The notes under the pieces were generated by a model. It was not told where the DNA came from. It ran no database searches and was given only the letters and a program-made list of their open reading frames with translations. 64,000 bases of DNA from the NCBI GenBank assembly GCA_032622095.1, contig CP136063.1, positions 39,160,106 through 39,224,105 on the forward strand. Direction: 5' to 3'. Of this stretch, positions 22,718 to 35,474 are shown piece after piece (the first letter of the stretch is position 1; each line of letters begins with the position of its first letter). This stretch comes from Siphonodentalium dalli (taxonomy: Eukaryota > Mollusca > Scaphopoda > Gadilida > Siphonodentaliidae). The translations under genes were made by a program, and so were the position numbers.

Positions 22718-23154
22718 GTGTTGGTTAACTTAAGGTTGTAATCTTTGTTAGAACACATTTATTAGTGAAAACAACTTAAAACAATGTCCATAATGTGGGT
22801 TGAAAAAAATTTGCACAAACAATTTGTTTCAGGCCTCTGAGATGCACCCAGCCCGCCCGGTATAGGTATGTTTTTGGAAGATCTCCCCTGTATTACTTAT
22901 ATCTTAGACCTACCCTGTTCCTAAGTGTCTGTGAAGGCCATAACCTGCCTCAGAGCACAATTATTAGTAAATATATTTGAACAGATTTAAATGGATTTCG
23001 ACGGGTACTTTTGTTGGGTACTTTTGTCCGGGCAGTGTTTTGGACGGGTCAAATCGTGACCCCACCTGACCTTCACCTTCAAAATGGACAATTCAAGGTC
23101 AAAGCCCGGACGAAGTCGGGTCACCTTCTAGTATATATATAGTGAGTGTAGAGT
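22718..23154. other. Intergenic, nothing recognised
   Basis: No supported gene or repeat boundary. Confidence 0.55.
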
Positions 23155-23828
23155 AAGCCTTAGGAGGACCATTGACCATCATTATGCAGACCGCGACTTT
23201 ATGCAGATGAAATCCGGTCTGCCTAATTTTTGCATGCCAGTCACAACTAGTTATCTTGCACTTTAATTGTTAATACCTCTTCTTGTTCGAGCGATTTAGG
23301 TTGTCTTTTGTTTATAATATGATGGGATTAAAAAAATTGTTGTTAAGGGCATTTCCGCCCCGATAATTTTGAGACATGTATATTCGATCGATATATAGTT
23401 TCATCATTGTGCGGTCTTTTTTCAATCCGGAAATTTGTACTCAATTTCGATGTATACACCAGATTTCTCGATGTTTAATGACATTTGGCCAGTTATCACC
23501 TTTTTTGCTGCATCCTATACATAAAAAATGCAAAACCAGAAAAGTTGATTTTTTTAAAGACCGCTGTGGATGTTTCGACCGCACAATCATGAAACTATGT
23601 ATCGACAGAATATACATGTCTCAAAATTATCGGGGTTGAAATACCTTTAACAAATTTTTTTCTCAATCCCATCATTTTAAAGACAACCTAAATCGGTTGA
23701 ACAAGGATAAAGCACCAGATAACTAGTTGTGACTGGTATGCAAAAAATAGGCTGACCGGATTTGGTCTGCATAATGTCGCAGTCTGCATAATGATGGTCA
23801 ATGGTTCTCCTAACATTAGGCAGACCTG
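23155..23828. mobile_element. 670-bp palindromic (foldback-like) element
   Basis: Left arm: ttaggaggaccattgaccat, tatgcagac, cacaactagttatct, tttaggttgtct, atgatgggatt, cgataattttgagacatgta. The same blocks return inverted in the right arm down to gtctgcataatgatggtcaa and ggttctcctaa. Arms are about 280 bp with a short centre. Non-coding; the 87-aa frame crosses the arm and is not protein-like. Confidence 0.75.
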
Positions 23829-24689
23829 AGAATTTATATTTCACATTACTTGAGGAATCACAAATTCCCATTGATCATAGCTTTGTGGTCACATTTAGAA
23901 CAAAACTAGAGAAAGAGTGTTCAAAATTGAGCAGTTTTAATGTTTTGTGTATATGGTATGCCTAGTGATGGTATTAGGGTCATGTCTGCCTAAGGCGTGG
24001 TACACACATGTAGTCCGCATATGAACGATTGTGGTTGTCTTATTGTATATATATTTACCATTTTATATTTATGATACACTATGTTATGTATCAATTAGTG
24101 TCTGTTCACATATATGAAATATAAATATTTATATATATGAATATCCACTCATGGAGGATAATACAGATATATATTATTCATTAACCAATTTTGCTTACAG
24201 TTGATTAAATACCTCACACAAAACTTCAAAAATAATGCGCGAAACATAAATTTTACTTCCGTCACGGAAGGTCATTTGGGGTTCAACAGTCCTGTCAAGG
24301 TCAACAATCGAAACTTCATTAGCCGGCCGGCATCAACTGCCTACCGTCATTTATCGACCCCTTGACCGATCAGGAATGACTGAAACGGATCGATGACTAG
24401 GTTAAGGTCCGGAATACGTATGAGATGTAAAGTAAATTAACACGGAAGTCCGGTCGGGTGTAATTAAATAGTTTACCCAAAACAAATTACTCAATTACTT
24501 GAATATAACGTGATTGCTAATTCTGAGGTGAAGGTCAAGTATAGCTCCTGCGACATTACCCTCTATCATCAGAAATACTGCCGCAAAATCATGGCTTTCT
24601 TTTAACACGACGACGAAGTTCACAACCGAATAGCCAACATTATTATAAACCAGTAACACAAACGGGAAACAGAATCCAAGAATTGAGTC
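23829..24689. other. Intergenic, nothing recognised
   Basis: AT-rich, no gene supported. Confidence 0.55.
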
Positions 24690-25215
24690 TTAAAGATGGA
24701 TTATCTCTTTAAATAACAAAATTTAAATAGTTGCGTGAGTATAAAATAATATATGAACTGAAGACCTATGTCCGGAAAAGCTTTTATCAATTAATATTGA
24801 TTTTATTTCGAATATTAAATCGGGCCCGTTTATGTTACTATTTTTAGAACCGACCATTCGGATGAGACCGTATTGCGATATAGAGCACTGGGCTGTTCCT
24901 ACTGCTACGCAACGAATGTCAAATGTCACAGATTGGTTGTTTGTATGGTTTTGTTCCACAGATATAAGCGATAATGAGTATAATTAACGTTTATTTGTGA
25001 TAAAATTGTACAATAAAATTTCTGGTCTCTGTTAACAGTAACCACTATTGTTCGTTAGCTGAACAAACACACCTTTTTAGACCAGAAAATATTCGAAATA
25101 AAATTAATATTAATCGATAGAAGCATTTCCGGACAGAAGTCTTCGATTCAAATCTAATATTTTATACCCCGGTAACTATATAATACATGTTTACAAAGAG
25201 ATAATCCACCTTTAA
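24690..25215 (-). mobile_element. TTAA-MITE-1, copy g
   Basis: 526 bp with TTAA on both sides and family termini. It retains the uninterrupted AATATTAAATCGGGCCCG site that copy f disrupted in copy e. Confidence 0.93.
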
Positions 25216-25515
25216 ATTCACATCGAACACGTTTTCAATACGTTTATAACGGTACGAAATTCGCCGAATACGTGCATAATATCGAAACAATCCGCTTATC
25301 CACATATCATCGCCCAATACACATAATCCATTCTATGGAACCAGATTTTGAAAAGTTATACATGTAGGTATCAATCTTTTGTTACTTCTAACAGCATTCA
25401 AGGAACAAAGGGAATCGGTGATTTTTGTGCTATATAGATATTGGGAACAAAATATACCCTCAGAAAGCGGTGTCCATTATTCGTTGACTAATTAATTAAC
25501 ATTCAGTGAATAGAA

Positions 25516-26225
25516 GTGGTGAAGAGAACAATTTGGATAACGGGCTGTGGATACATCAGCTTCTTCGTCAGAACAAAAACAATCTACACAGGAGATAATC
25601 CACGAACACCACACGAGTCCCGATATAAGTGGGAAATTATACGGATACTGGGGGGGGGGGGGGTCTTAAAAACGCCCACGCGAGTGTGAAAACCCCACAC
25701 ATAATACAGTGACATGGTATCACATACGGGAATCCACACCGGCGACAGTCCGTATCAGTGCGATATATCATATGTGATAAATCATTCATCGGGACGAGTA
25801 GCCTAATGAGACATAGGAAAGTCCATACCGGCAATAGTCCGTATCAGTGCGATATATATGAGAAGTCATTTGCCCAGAGAGGTGATATGATAAAACATAA
25901 AAGAACACACATCGGCTATCGACTGTATCGGTGCGATATATGTGATAAATAATTCACACAGGCGAGTACCCTAACGGCGCATAAGAGAGTCCACACCGGG
26001 GATCGTCCATATGAGTGTGATGTGTGTGATAAATTATTCACTCAGAAAAGTGATATGATGAAACACAAAAGAACACACGCTGGCGATCGTCCACACCAGT
26101 GCGATTTGTGTCAGAAATCATTCGCCAGGAGAAGTTATCTGATAACACACACGAGAATCCACACCGGAGAGCGTCCGTATCAGTGCGATATGTGTGAGAA
26201 ATCATTCGCCCAGACTGCTGTTCTC
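25516..26225 (+). pseudogene. 5' part of a dead C2H2 ZNF gene (paralogue of 18670-19506)
   Basis: Upstream sequence and the first codons align with the 18.7-kb gene, but its ATG-GCG-AAG-AGA start reads GTG-GTG-AAG-AGA here. A G14 run interrupts the leader, and a 2-bp insertion breaks the first recognisable finger. The next finger has C-D-I-Y (second Cys lost), and a finger near 25950 contains an in-frame TAA. Three or four fingers around 26000-26210 still look normal. The last is cut in mid-helix, where LINE sequence begins. Confidence 0.85.
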
Positions 26226-26506
26226 ACCTTAGCGGTTTGTAACAAATTCCACTGAGTCCCTACCTCAGCCCAAAGTTCGTAAAATAGGACACGAATCCTC
26301 GATCAGCGGATAATTAAACGGCGCCCAATCATAGGCAACTCAGTCCCATTATACTAACAGCCTGGCGACAACTATTTGATCAAGATAGAGATTCAATATT
26401 CTACCGAAATCTACTACGAGTGAGCTCCGCTCTATTGTCCTGGGACATAACGTGTTTAAACTCGACAGCGCTTACAATAGACTGTGTTAATTGAGCGATA
26501 CTCACA

Positions 26507-26935
26507 ATGACCACTGATCCAGCTGAAACGGATCTTCCGACAATGTCGTCATATAATGTGCAAGTAATTGACGGCTATGAGTTCACTCAGCTGAGAAGTG
26601 CTGGGACGCAACCTGAAAATCAATCATCTATTGAATTCTCAAATACCGATGACCAACAAAGCGACGAAGTAACGGTTGATGACCTCATAACCATGGCACA
26701 TCTTCCACGAGATAAGTTCATAAGTGAACTTCTGAGAAGTACGTCATCCAACTTGTCCTGGTTAAAAACAATCAGACGTAACGTCTTCGCTCAGGCACGG
26801 CGCATGAGCACAGATCTATCAAATTCTGACCTAAAACAGAGATACCAACGGTCAGGGGGTGTCCCTCTGGACAAAAAGCTGGCATGTGATACCTACCAAC
26901 TGATCCTGTTCCTAGCTGGTGGATCGATCAAATAG
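26507..26935 (+). pseudogene. LINE ORF1, first part
   Basis: A 142-codon frame starting ATG, hydrophilic, ending in TAG. No domain is recognised. Its place just before the coiled-coil frame suggests the N-terminus of the ORF1 nucleic-acid-binding protein. Confidence 0.45.
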
Positions 26936-27040
26936 ATATGGGATACTCTAACATCCCCTCCGCATGATGATCATAGGGCAAATTCTAATTCACAACCTTC
27001 GCGCCCTCCCCGAAACGAATGCCCATGTGGTTCCATCTGC

Positions 27041-27907
27041 ATGCAGGATAACATCATTGAAATTAACTCAGCAATAACATTATTAAGGGCGGATATCATC
27101 AGAATCACTTCTGCAATCGAAGAACCCGGCCGTCTGATATGTTCCAAGTTAAAGGAGGTTGAGAAAAACATTCTCGAAATACGGGCGGACATCAAAACAA
27201 GCCAGAATGAAATAGGCATCGTCGCATCACAAACTGGGCTGAATAGGAAAGCTATTGAACAATTAAAGCTACAACCTATTACCGATGGTGCGACCGGAAA
27301 TAAGAACACATCCTTCAATTGTTCGCTGTTTGATGAGATCGACAGAGGGATCGAGTCGGCCGACAACGTGTGTAGCAAAACGTTAAAGGGTCTGACCAAC
27401 ATCAGTACTTCTGTTGCGGCTACTGAGGAAGTCCACTCTAAAATTGACCAGGTGATTACCTCACTGAAGTACGCCATCGACAAAACCAACCAGAATGTCG
27501 ACACCATGAGCAGCTACTTTGATCAGCTGTTCAATACTGTAATTGACAACTACGAAGGGCGAATCCTTAACTTAGAACAAAAGCGTGAAATACAATCTCC
27601 AAATCGTAAAATACACTCTCCAAGACAATCATCTAAACGTGAAACAACCGACAGAGAATACAATTCTGCCAACTATAGGCACTCATCTATTAACTCTGTT
27701 CCAGTCTCGATTGGGAATGAAATGTGTTATGAACTAGGTTCCCCTGTTCACTCGAGTTCCGCACTTTCGGAACCTCATCGCTATGGAATGGAAGATGATA
27801 GATCAGCCGAAACCAGAAACTTTTACATAGGAGGCGTCGGGTTAGAGGACGATCAAAAAGACATCCGCGATTTTCTCACACAGGTGGCGTTATTCCTTTG
27901 TATGTAA
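27041..27907 (+). pseudogene. LINE ORF1, coiled-coil part, C-terminus deleted
   Basis: 288 codons. Heptad-like hydrophobic spacing over roughly residues 5-170 indicates a coiled coil, followed by a basic Ser/Arg region. Then comes R-N-F-Y-I-G-G-V-G-L-E-D-D, the opening of an RRM-like fold as seen in LINE ORF1 proteins. The fold stops after about 20 residues because the element has lost the following sequence, and the frame then enters ORF2 linker sequence. Confidence 0.6.
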
Positions 27908-30462
27908 AAGTTATGTTCCACTCAAGCATTGTCAACGCCTTATTGTCTACAGCTAGCGAAGCGAGTAAGAAACCTCAATGTAGACACAAATTCAAACCAT
28001 ATTGGAATAATGAGATCAAAAGTCTTCATAAAGCTATGATACTGAGCAGGAAAGCTTGGATATCCACAGGCCGACCCACTGAATTTAACGACGAATGCTA
28101 CCAAAATTACAGAGAGCATAAACGTCTTTTCCGTAGGGCGCACCGACTTGCTGTTAAATCACATATGCGTGATTCTGTCCGAAAAATTGAAGCATTTGCC
28201 TCATCCGACCAAAAAAGCTTTTGGAAAGCCATTCGTCCGCGAACAGGAAGTAGCATACGTCCCGGAACAGAAATGCTCTTCAATGATAAGATGTGTCGGG
28301 ACCCTCTTGATATTGTTAGCGGGTGGCACTAATACTTTTCAGATCTATATAAGCGTTCCGAACACAACCAGCCATATTTTGAACAGTATGTCCACTCCAA
28401 AGTAGAATAGTTTCTTGTGCGCACTAGAACGGACATACATAATATTAAAAGCCCAGATGTTGTTACTTTGACTGAGCTTAATATAGCTCTTAGGAAACTA
28501 AAACGTAACAAAGCAGGCGGCTCAGATAAATTGGTTGATGAACATATCCTACTTGCCGCCCCAATTGTTCACCATGTACTATGTTTATTGTTCTCTGCAA
28601 TGTTACGTCTCGCACACATTCCACATGCTATGAAAAGTGGCACTATTGTGCCTATCTATAAAGGAGAGCCAAAGCCGATGCAAAACCCTGACAGTTATCG
28701 TGCAATCACGCTCCTACCGGTCACATACAAGTTGTTTGAAATTATTATCCTTCGGAGACTACAACAGAGCTGTATCTTCAGGAATTTTCCGAACAGCTTG
28801 CAGAATGGCTTCCAGGAGAGGGTTAGCTGTTCTGTCACTGCATATGAGCTCCGAGATAGTGTTTCTTATGCAAAATCAAATAACTCACGTCTCATTACGG
28901 CCTTTCTTGATTCTAAAAAGGCATTCGACTGTGTATGGCACGAAGGGTTGATTTATAAATTACATGAAAAAGGAGTAAGAGGTCACATGCTCCTGTTGCT
29001 AAACAATATGTATTCTGATATAGAAAGCCAAGTACTCTACAGCGGCTTCCTGTCTAATTATTTTCGCATTCAGCAAGCGACCAGACAGGGAGGGGTATTG
29101 TCTCCCTTTTTATATCTTATTTTCATTGATGACCTCGTTAGTTCATTGTCTGATTCTCCAGATGGTATGCATGTAAGTTCGTTGTCCTGCTCATGCCCGA
29201 CGACAGCCGATGATGTCACTGTTTCTTCGCTAACTGAAGGTGGTCTTCGAAGATTACTGTCCATGTGCCACACATACAGTTTAACATGGCGCTTCTCCTT
29301 TTCACAGGAAAAGAGCAAAGTTGTCGTTTTTAATACATCAAGTAACCGCGAAAATATTGACTCTCAGTCATGGAGCCTAGGATCAGGCCACATAAGCCAA
29401 ACGAAACAAGTGACACACCTTGGTATTATCCAAGAGTCGAGCAGTTCAAATATCCCGAATGTTGAAAAAGCATCAGAACTTATCCGCAAATGCTATTTTG
29501 CAGCTTGCCGCTCACCAATTTCCAAGGAATTTAGTCCCATGACCAACCTAAAGCATTTTAAACACGTTGTCATTCCAAAAGCCCTATATGGCGCTGAAAT
29601 GTGGTGGAACCTGTCACAGACTCAATATGTGAACCTTGAAAAGGCATACAGAATGTGTATCAAAAATATGCAGCAAATGGCCACAAGAAGCAGCACGATC
29701 CTCCCGCTCTCCTTGCTCGGGATGGTACCCATTGAGTACCAAGTCGATCGGAGGAAGTTGCTCTTTCTGGGCTCACTAATACACTTACCGAGCAACCATA
29801 GAAAAGCTTTGGAAATATTTCTGTTCAGCCTGCATAGCCTCCTAATCTATAATCGCCCAGCGACAGGTTTTCTGGAAGAAATATCTAGAATTCTCACAAA
29901 ATATGGCATGTATGACATTCTTCCCAACTATGCAAGAACTGGGTCCTTTCCAAATTTATCAGAATGGAAAAATATGATAAAAGTACAAATAACCGCCCAT
30001 TACGCTAGGGAAACATACTATTATGCACAGTTGGATAATAACCTCATATTCTTCCTCAAAGTCAAACCGGATCCAATGTCATTGTGGCGACCTTGGATCC
30101 TATGTCGCAATGAAAAGCCTTATCTCGCAATGTGCCTGCGTTTAGCACAAATATTGAACAAAACATCATACGATAACCAAACAACGTGTTCCCACTGCCA
30201 CGAAACATACTCCAATCTAGTGTTGCACATGTACAAAGACTGTTGTTCCATCTTCGCCCAGGAAAGACGCCATTCATTCTGGTACTTTGTTATTGATTGC
30301 TATGGAATTGATATGTTCAATATTTTGGAAACATTGAGTGATGAAACGTTTCTTGCGTACTGCTTTGGCGGATGCATAAGCACGGCGGTTAATCTAGTTT
30401 GCAACGAAGAACAATTCTTCAGATCCTGCATACGATGTATCTGTGACTTATGTGCGAGTTGA
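27898..30462 (+). pseudogene. LINE ORF2: linker, reverse transcriptase, C-terminal zinc knuckle
   Basis: One frame with two stops (TAA 28330-28332, TAG 28408-28410), then 681 open codons. The part before the first stop (K-P-Y-W-N-N-E-I-K and F-R-R-A-H) is the region that normally joins endonuclease to RT. RT blocks: N-K-A-G-G-S-D, I-V-P-I-Y-K-G, Y-R-A-I-T-L-L-P-V, F-L-D-S-K-K-A-F-D, Q-G-G-V-L-S-P and T-A-D-D (D265, D266 of the long frame), where Thr replaces the usual Phe/Tyr. A C-X2-C-X9-H-X4-C knuckle lies near residue 590. The RT domain is long and open, so the copy decayed recently. Confidence 0.85.
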
Positions 30463-30751
30463 GTATTCTCTAGAAAACTTTCATCTCCAGTCGATACGTT
30501 TCTGGAGTGAATAGTTAATTTCTACATACACATATTCAGGCTCTCCTCAAGTCACTAAATCCCGTTTCCCATTTACGTGATTTCTCAGGAATATGTACTG
30601 CTTATTATTATGATATAACCTACATAATTATATTATATGATGTCACATTTGAATATTTTGTAACCAATACTACATATTTTCTGTATCACCAATACCTACC
30701 ATTGTATATTGTTTGTATATACTTCATCTCCATAATGGAGGAATAAAATAA

Positions 30752-32047
<1,296 letters not shown>

Positions 32048-32050
32048 AGT

Positions 32051-32546
32051 TAGTACGTCGGCTAGAAACACACCCGTGCACCCCCCCCCCCAGATCCTCC
32101 GAAAGTGGTATCATTTTGTTCGTTAGACCTTTCTGAATAAGATTAGGCATGTTACGAAGAAATATGTAGGGATGGAAACCGGTTTCCCGCCATTTTTCAA
32201 AATGGCCGCCGCGAAAAATTACCTTTTCTTATAGCTCAGGTTCTGATGCACCTAGAAGCATAATGTTGGTGTCTATACCCATGTTTCCGAGGTCAAAGAA
32301 TCCACTGAAGCTAATGGAAATTGAATTTGACCAACCGGAAACTGGTTTTCCGCCATTTTCAAGATGGCCGTCAAAAATCCCAATATTTACCCATATTTTC
32401 ATCAAAAAATCTCGATGAAACAACATTTTTATCCCTAAACCCATGTTTTCTAGGCCAAAGAAATCAACTAGAATGATGATGATATTTGATTATTTGCTTT
32501 TGGTAGATATCTTCAATTTCAAAATGGCTGCCAAGCAAAAATTAAT
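32051..32546 (+). repeat. Left long terminal inverted repeat
   Basis: Matches the right repeat in inverse orientation for its whole length, e.g. gtctataccc atgtttcc, aatttgaccaaccggaaac and gaatgatgatgatatttgat. It includes a C11 run 30 bp from the tip. Confidence 0.9.
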
Positions 32547-32689
32547 GACGCAAGTGGTGGGTCTTTCTAGCCCATGCACTATATTATGTTTTTCCTGGAT
32601 AATACAGCTTTTGTTTCTATATTACAGGTTGCATGATGTAGTATTGATGTTGTATTTATGAAGGTTTTAATACACAAATAATTACTAAC

Positions 32690-33243
32690 TGGTGGTGGTA
32701 TACTAACAGAACGAAACGAAAATTAACCCCCACTCCTAAATCTGATGTAGCATCAACACTCCAACATACATGCATTATTCGTGATGATGAATGAAAATCA
32801 GAAAAAGTAATTCTCCTTTCTGAACTTAAGATTCCAGAAGAAAGGTTCAACAAAATTCAGGATGTTTCCAGACTGAGGTTAGCAGAACATGCAAGTTCAG
32901 TTCACCGTAGAGCAAACATTTGTGAAAACATTCCATCGACATATGCACCAGACTTTCAGTATGGTTATCACCGCGAGTACTACCAAAAGTTCACTGCTAA
33001 CTTAAATCGTCTAAAGGAGAAGAGGAGGATGAAGCAATTCCAGGACCATCTTCCCAGACAACAAGGAGGTCATCAAAAGAGTTTGAGAAATTCATATTTA
33101 AAGCGGACTGTATTTTCTGTCGAAAGGAAGGGCGCAAAAAAGTTAAAAGTGGAGGTAAATGGACAACTGAACCCCTCAGTAAATTCGAATATTGCTGAAC
33201 AGAAAAAAGACTATGTCCTCCTAACAAGAATAAGAGGGTATGA
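32690..33243 (+). pseudogene. N-terminal Cys/His region of the transposase, frameshifted
   Basis: Three frames together read like one protein. Segments include E-R-F-N-K-I-Q-D-V, then C-E-N-I-P-S-T-Y, G-Y-H-R-E-Y-Y-Q-K-F-T, K-A-D-C-I-F-C-R-K and L-L-T-R-I-R-G-Y-D. There is a TGA near 32790 and a 1-bp loss just before 33244. Paired Cys and His suggest a zinc-binding N-terminal domain; one expected Cys position reads Tyr. So the gene is broken upstream of its long open frame. Confidence 0.55.
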
Positions 33244-35445
33244 TTGCTCGCGTGCGAAGCACAGTTCCACCGCACCTGTCGCAAGCAGTATGTAAATATA
33301 TCCGTTCACTGGAGAAGTGATTCGCTTGAGGCAAAGACTCGACAAAGTGCGATGGAACTTGCTCATCGGTGTGCATTCGATCAAGTTTGTTTTACTATGG
33401 ACAAGTATCTTATTGTAAAACATGGTGTGGTGAAATTGACTGATCTGGTCCAGGACTATGTGTCTCATCTGCAGGAAACACCTTTCCCAAACCCGATGTA
33501 CAGATCAGAAAAGCTCAGATGTAAACTAATGAAATCCTACCCAGAGTCACTATCATTTGTTCAATTGGAAAAGAAAGGGAAATTCCGGCAACAATTAGTA
33601 TACAGTTCTGCAATTTCGGCTGGAAATGCAATGTCTTTGGCATATGAGTTGAGTTGTGTCGATAAAACTAGTGATGTTGCCCTTGAACTCCGTCAAGATA
33701 TAAAGACTGCATTCCAGACAAGTGATAGCCTTGTGACTGCCGATGACTTTGAGACTTCGAGGAGTATGCTTCCAGAAGAACTAAACAAGTTTTTGCATGT
33801 GCTGCTGGTGGGTAGAAGCAATATCACTGTATCTGGTGCAAAGAGTCGCGTCGTGCAATCCATTGGGCAAGACTTGTGTCGTGCAACTACGAATGGTGAA
33901 TGGAAGATGAGGCTACTCACCCTAGGTAAAACACAAAAGTATGTTCGGCTGAAGACTAGCCAGAACAAAGTGATCGACTATAAACAGCAAGGTAGTTTGG
34001 CATTCCAGCTGCTGGTGAAATCACAGGAGGGTAACATTATAAGACTAGAGGAAGTCATGAAGTACTGTCTTACGCATGTCCCTTACAGTCTAGGAACAGC
34101 AGATGGTTACTTGTCCGTCACACCGAAAGCCAAAGGATTCCACCATATCCCCAATGAGGTTAATGATGCGACAATTCCACCTCCAGACTCAACTCTCTTG
34201 ATTGTGGATGGCAATGCTTTGTTCCACTGCTTGTGGGAAGTGCCTGGAAATTTCAAAGATATCAGTCACAAGATATTTGACATGATGCCTACGTCATCTG
34301 ACATTGTATTCAGCACCGACACGTACAAACAGAACTCAATAAAAGCTTTAGAGCGACAAAGAAGAGGGTGTAGTGAGAAGCTCATCATAAGAGGAGAGAT
34401 GACTAGGAGACCACTTGAATGGAAAGTATTCTTGAACAATGATGAGAACAAAGAGCAAATTGTACGTGTGATTTTAAATGTGTGGAGCAATGACGAGTTT
34501 GCTAAGAGTCTAGAAATGAGAAAGGTCATTGTCATCTGTGAGGGGCAAGTATTCTTGTTGGAGACTAGTGATGGCAATTCTCTGGCGAAGACAGAATTTC
34601 CTTCCCTGATGTCGACACAAGAAGAGACGAATACCAGAGTGGTCTTATATTGTACATATGCTCAAGATCAGGGATTTGATTATACACGAGTTCGTACTCC
34701 TGATAGTGATATTTGTTTCATCCTGCTCCACTTTGTGTTAGGATTCACCATCACTATCCTATTTAACACTGGAACGGGTAATAACAACAGACTGATCAAC
34801 GTCACAGAATTGGCAGATGGTTTCGCACAAGAGTACTGCACAGCCCTCTTAGCGTTACATGCATCTACACATTGTGATACCACCAGTTGTTTCAAGGGGA
34901 TTGGGAAAGTGAAGCCCATAAAGGTGACACAGAAGCAGCCGAAGTTCCAACCTATCCTTGCTAAGCTTGGACTAGAATGGGAGGTAAGCGAGGATTTGTT
35001 CACTGGTTCGGAAGAGTACACATGTGCTTTATACGGTCGACCAAAATACAAAACTGCAGATAGTCTTCGTCACACACTCATTAAGGAAAAGTGCTGCGAC
35101 GATGACAGGCTTCGAATTGGTTGTAATATGGATCTGGCAACTTTACCACCTTGTCGTGGAGCCTTGCAGCAACACATCCGGAGAGTGAACTACCAGGTCG
35201 CTATATGGAGACGGGCAGATATTCCCGACAAAGATGTACCACTACCAACTGATGGACATGGATGGACACTCAGCTCTGGTCATCTGGAACCACTATGGGT
35301 TGATGGTCCGATTCTTCCGGAGGCTCTAGTCGATAAAGTTGATGAAATCGCTCTAAGCGATTCAGAAGCTGATGATGATTCAGATGACCAGGACTCACCA
35401 CCAGTTTCATCAGATGAAGACTGTGACGAATCTGATCACGAGTAA
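33244..35445 (+). CDS. XPG/FEN1-like nuclease-domain transposase (Academ-like), long open frame
   Basis: 733 codons open to TAA. The frame opens at TTG, not ATG, and the true N-terminus lies upstream beyond frameshifts. An N-terminal A-C-E-A-Q-F-H-R-T-C continues the zinc motif. Around residue 320, L-L-I-V-D-G-N-A-L-F-H (D322) resembles the N-terminal metal-binding block of PIN/XPG nucleases. Near 460, Q-E-E-T-N-T-R (E460, E461) and near 487, P-D-S-D-I (D487, D489) match the spacing of the XPG internal block. The last 30 residues are almost all Asp, Glu and Ser. Probable role: cutting or processing transposon DNA. The fold assignment rests on motifs by eye. Confidence 0.65.
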   Translation: MLACEAQFHRTCRKQYVNISVHWRSDSLEAKTRQSAMELAHRCAFDQVCFTMDKYLIVKHGVVKLTDLVQDYVSHLQETPFPNPMYRSEKLRCKLMKSYPESLSFVQLEKKGKFRQQLVYSSAISAGNAMSLAYELSCVDKTSDVALELRQDIKTAFQTSDSLVTADDFETSRSMLPEELNKFLHVLLVGRSNITVSGAKSRVVQSIGQDLCRATTNGEWKMRLLTLGKTQKYVRLKTSQNKVIDYKQQGSLAFQLLVKSQEGNIIRLEEVMKYCLTHVPYSLGTADGYLSVTPKAKGFHHIPNEVNDATIPPPDSTLLIVDGNALFHCLWEVPGNFKDISHKIFDMMPTSSDIVFSTDTYKQNSIKALERQRRGCSEKLIIRGEMTRRPLEWKVFLNNDENKEQIVRVILNVWSNDEFAKSLEMRKVIVICEGQVFLLETSDGNSLAKTEFPSLMSTQEETNTRVVLYCTYAQDQGFDYTRVRTPDSDICFILLHFVLGFTITILFNTGTGNNNRLINVTELADGFAQEYCTALLALHASTHCDTTSCFKGIGKVKPIKVTQKQPKFQPILAKLGLEWEVSEDLFTGSEEYTCALYGRPKYKTADSLRHTLIKEKCCDDDRLRIGCNMDLATLPPCRGALQQHIRRVNYQVAIWRRADIPDKDVPLPTDGHGWTLSSGHLEPLWVDGPILPEALVDKVDEIALSDSEADDDSDDQDSPPVSSDEDCDESDHE

Positions 35446-35474
35446 AGTCCCACAAATATATCCTAGTTAGTTGC

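Noticed and set aside
24723-24959. Conserved 78-86 aa frame repeated at 49315, 49657 and 50717
   Set aside because: Identical because the MITE copies are nearly identical; it lies in the MITE interior, no domain, and older copies have lost it.
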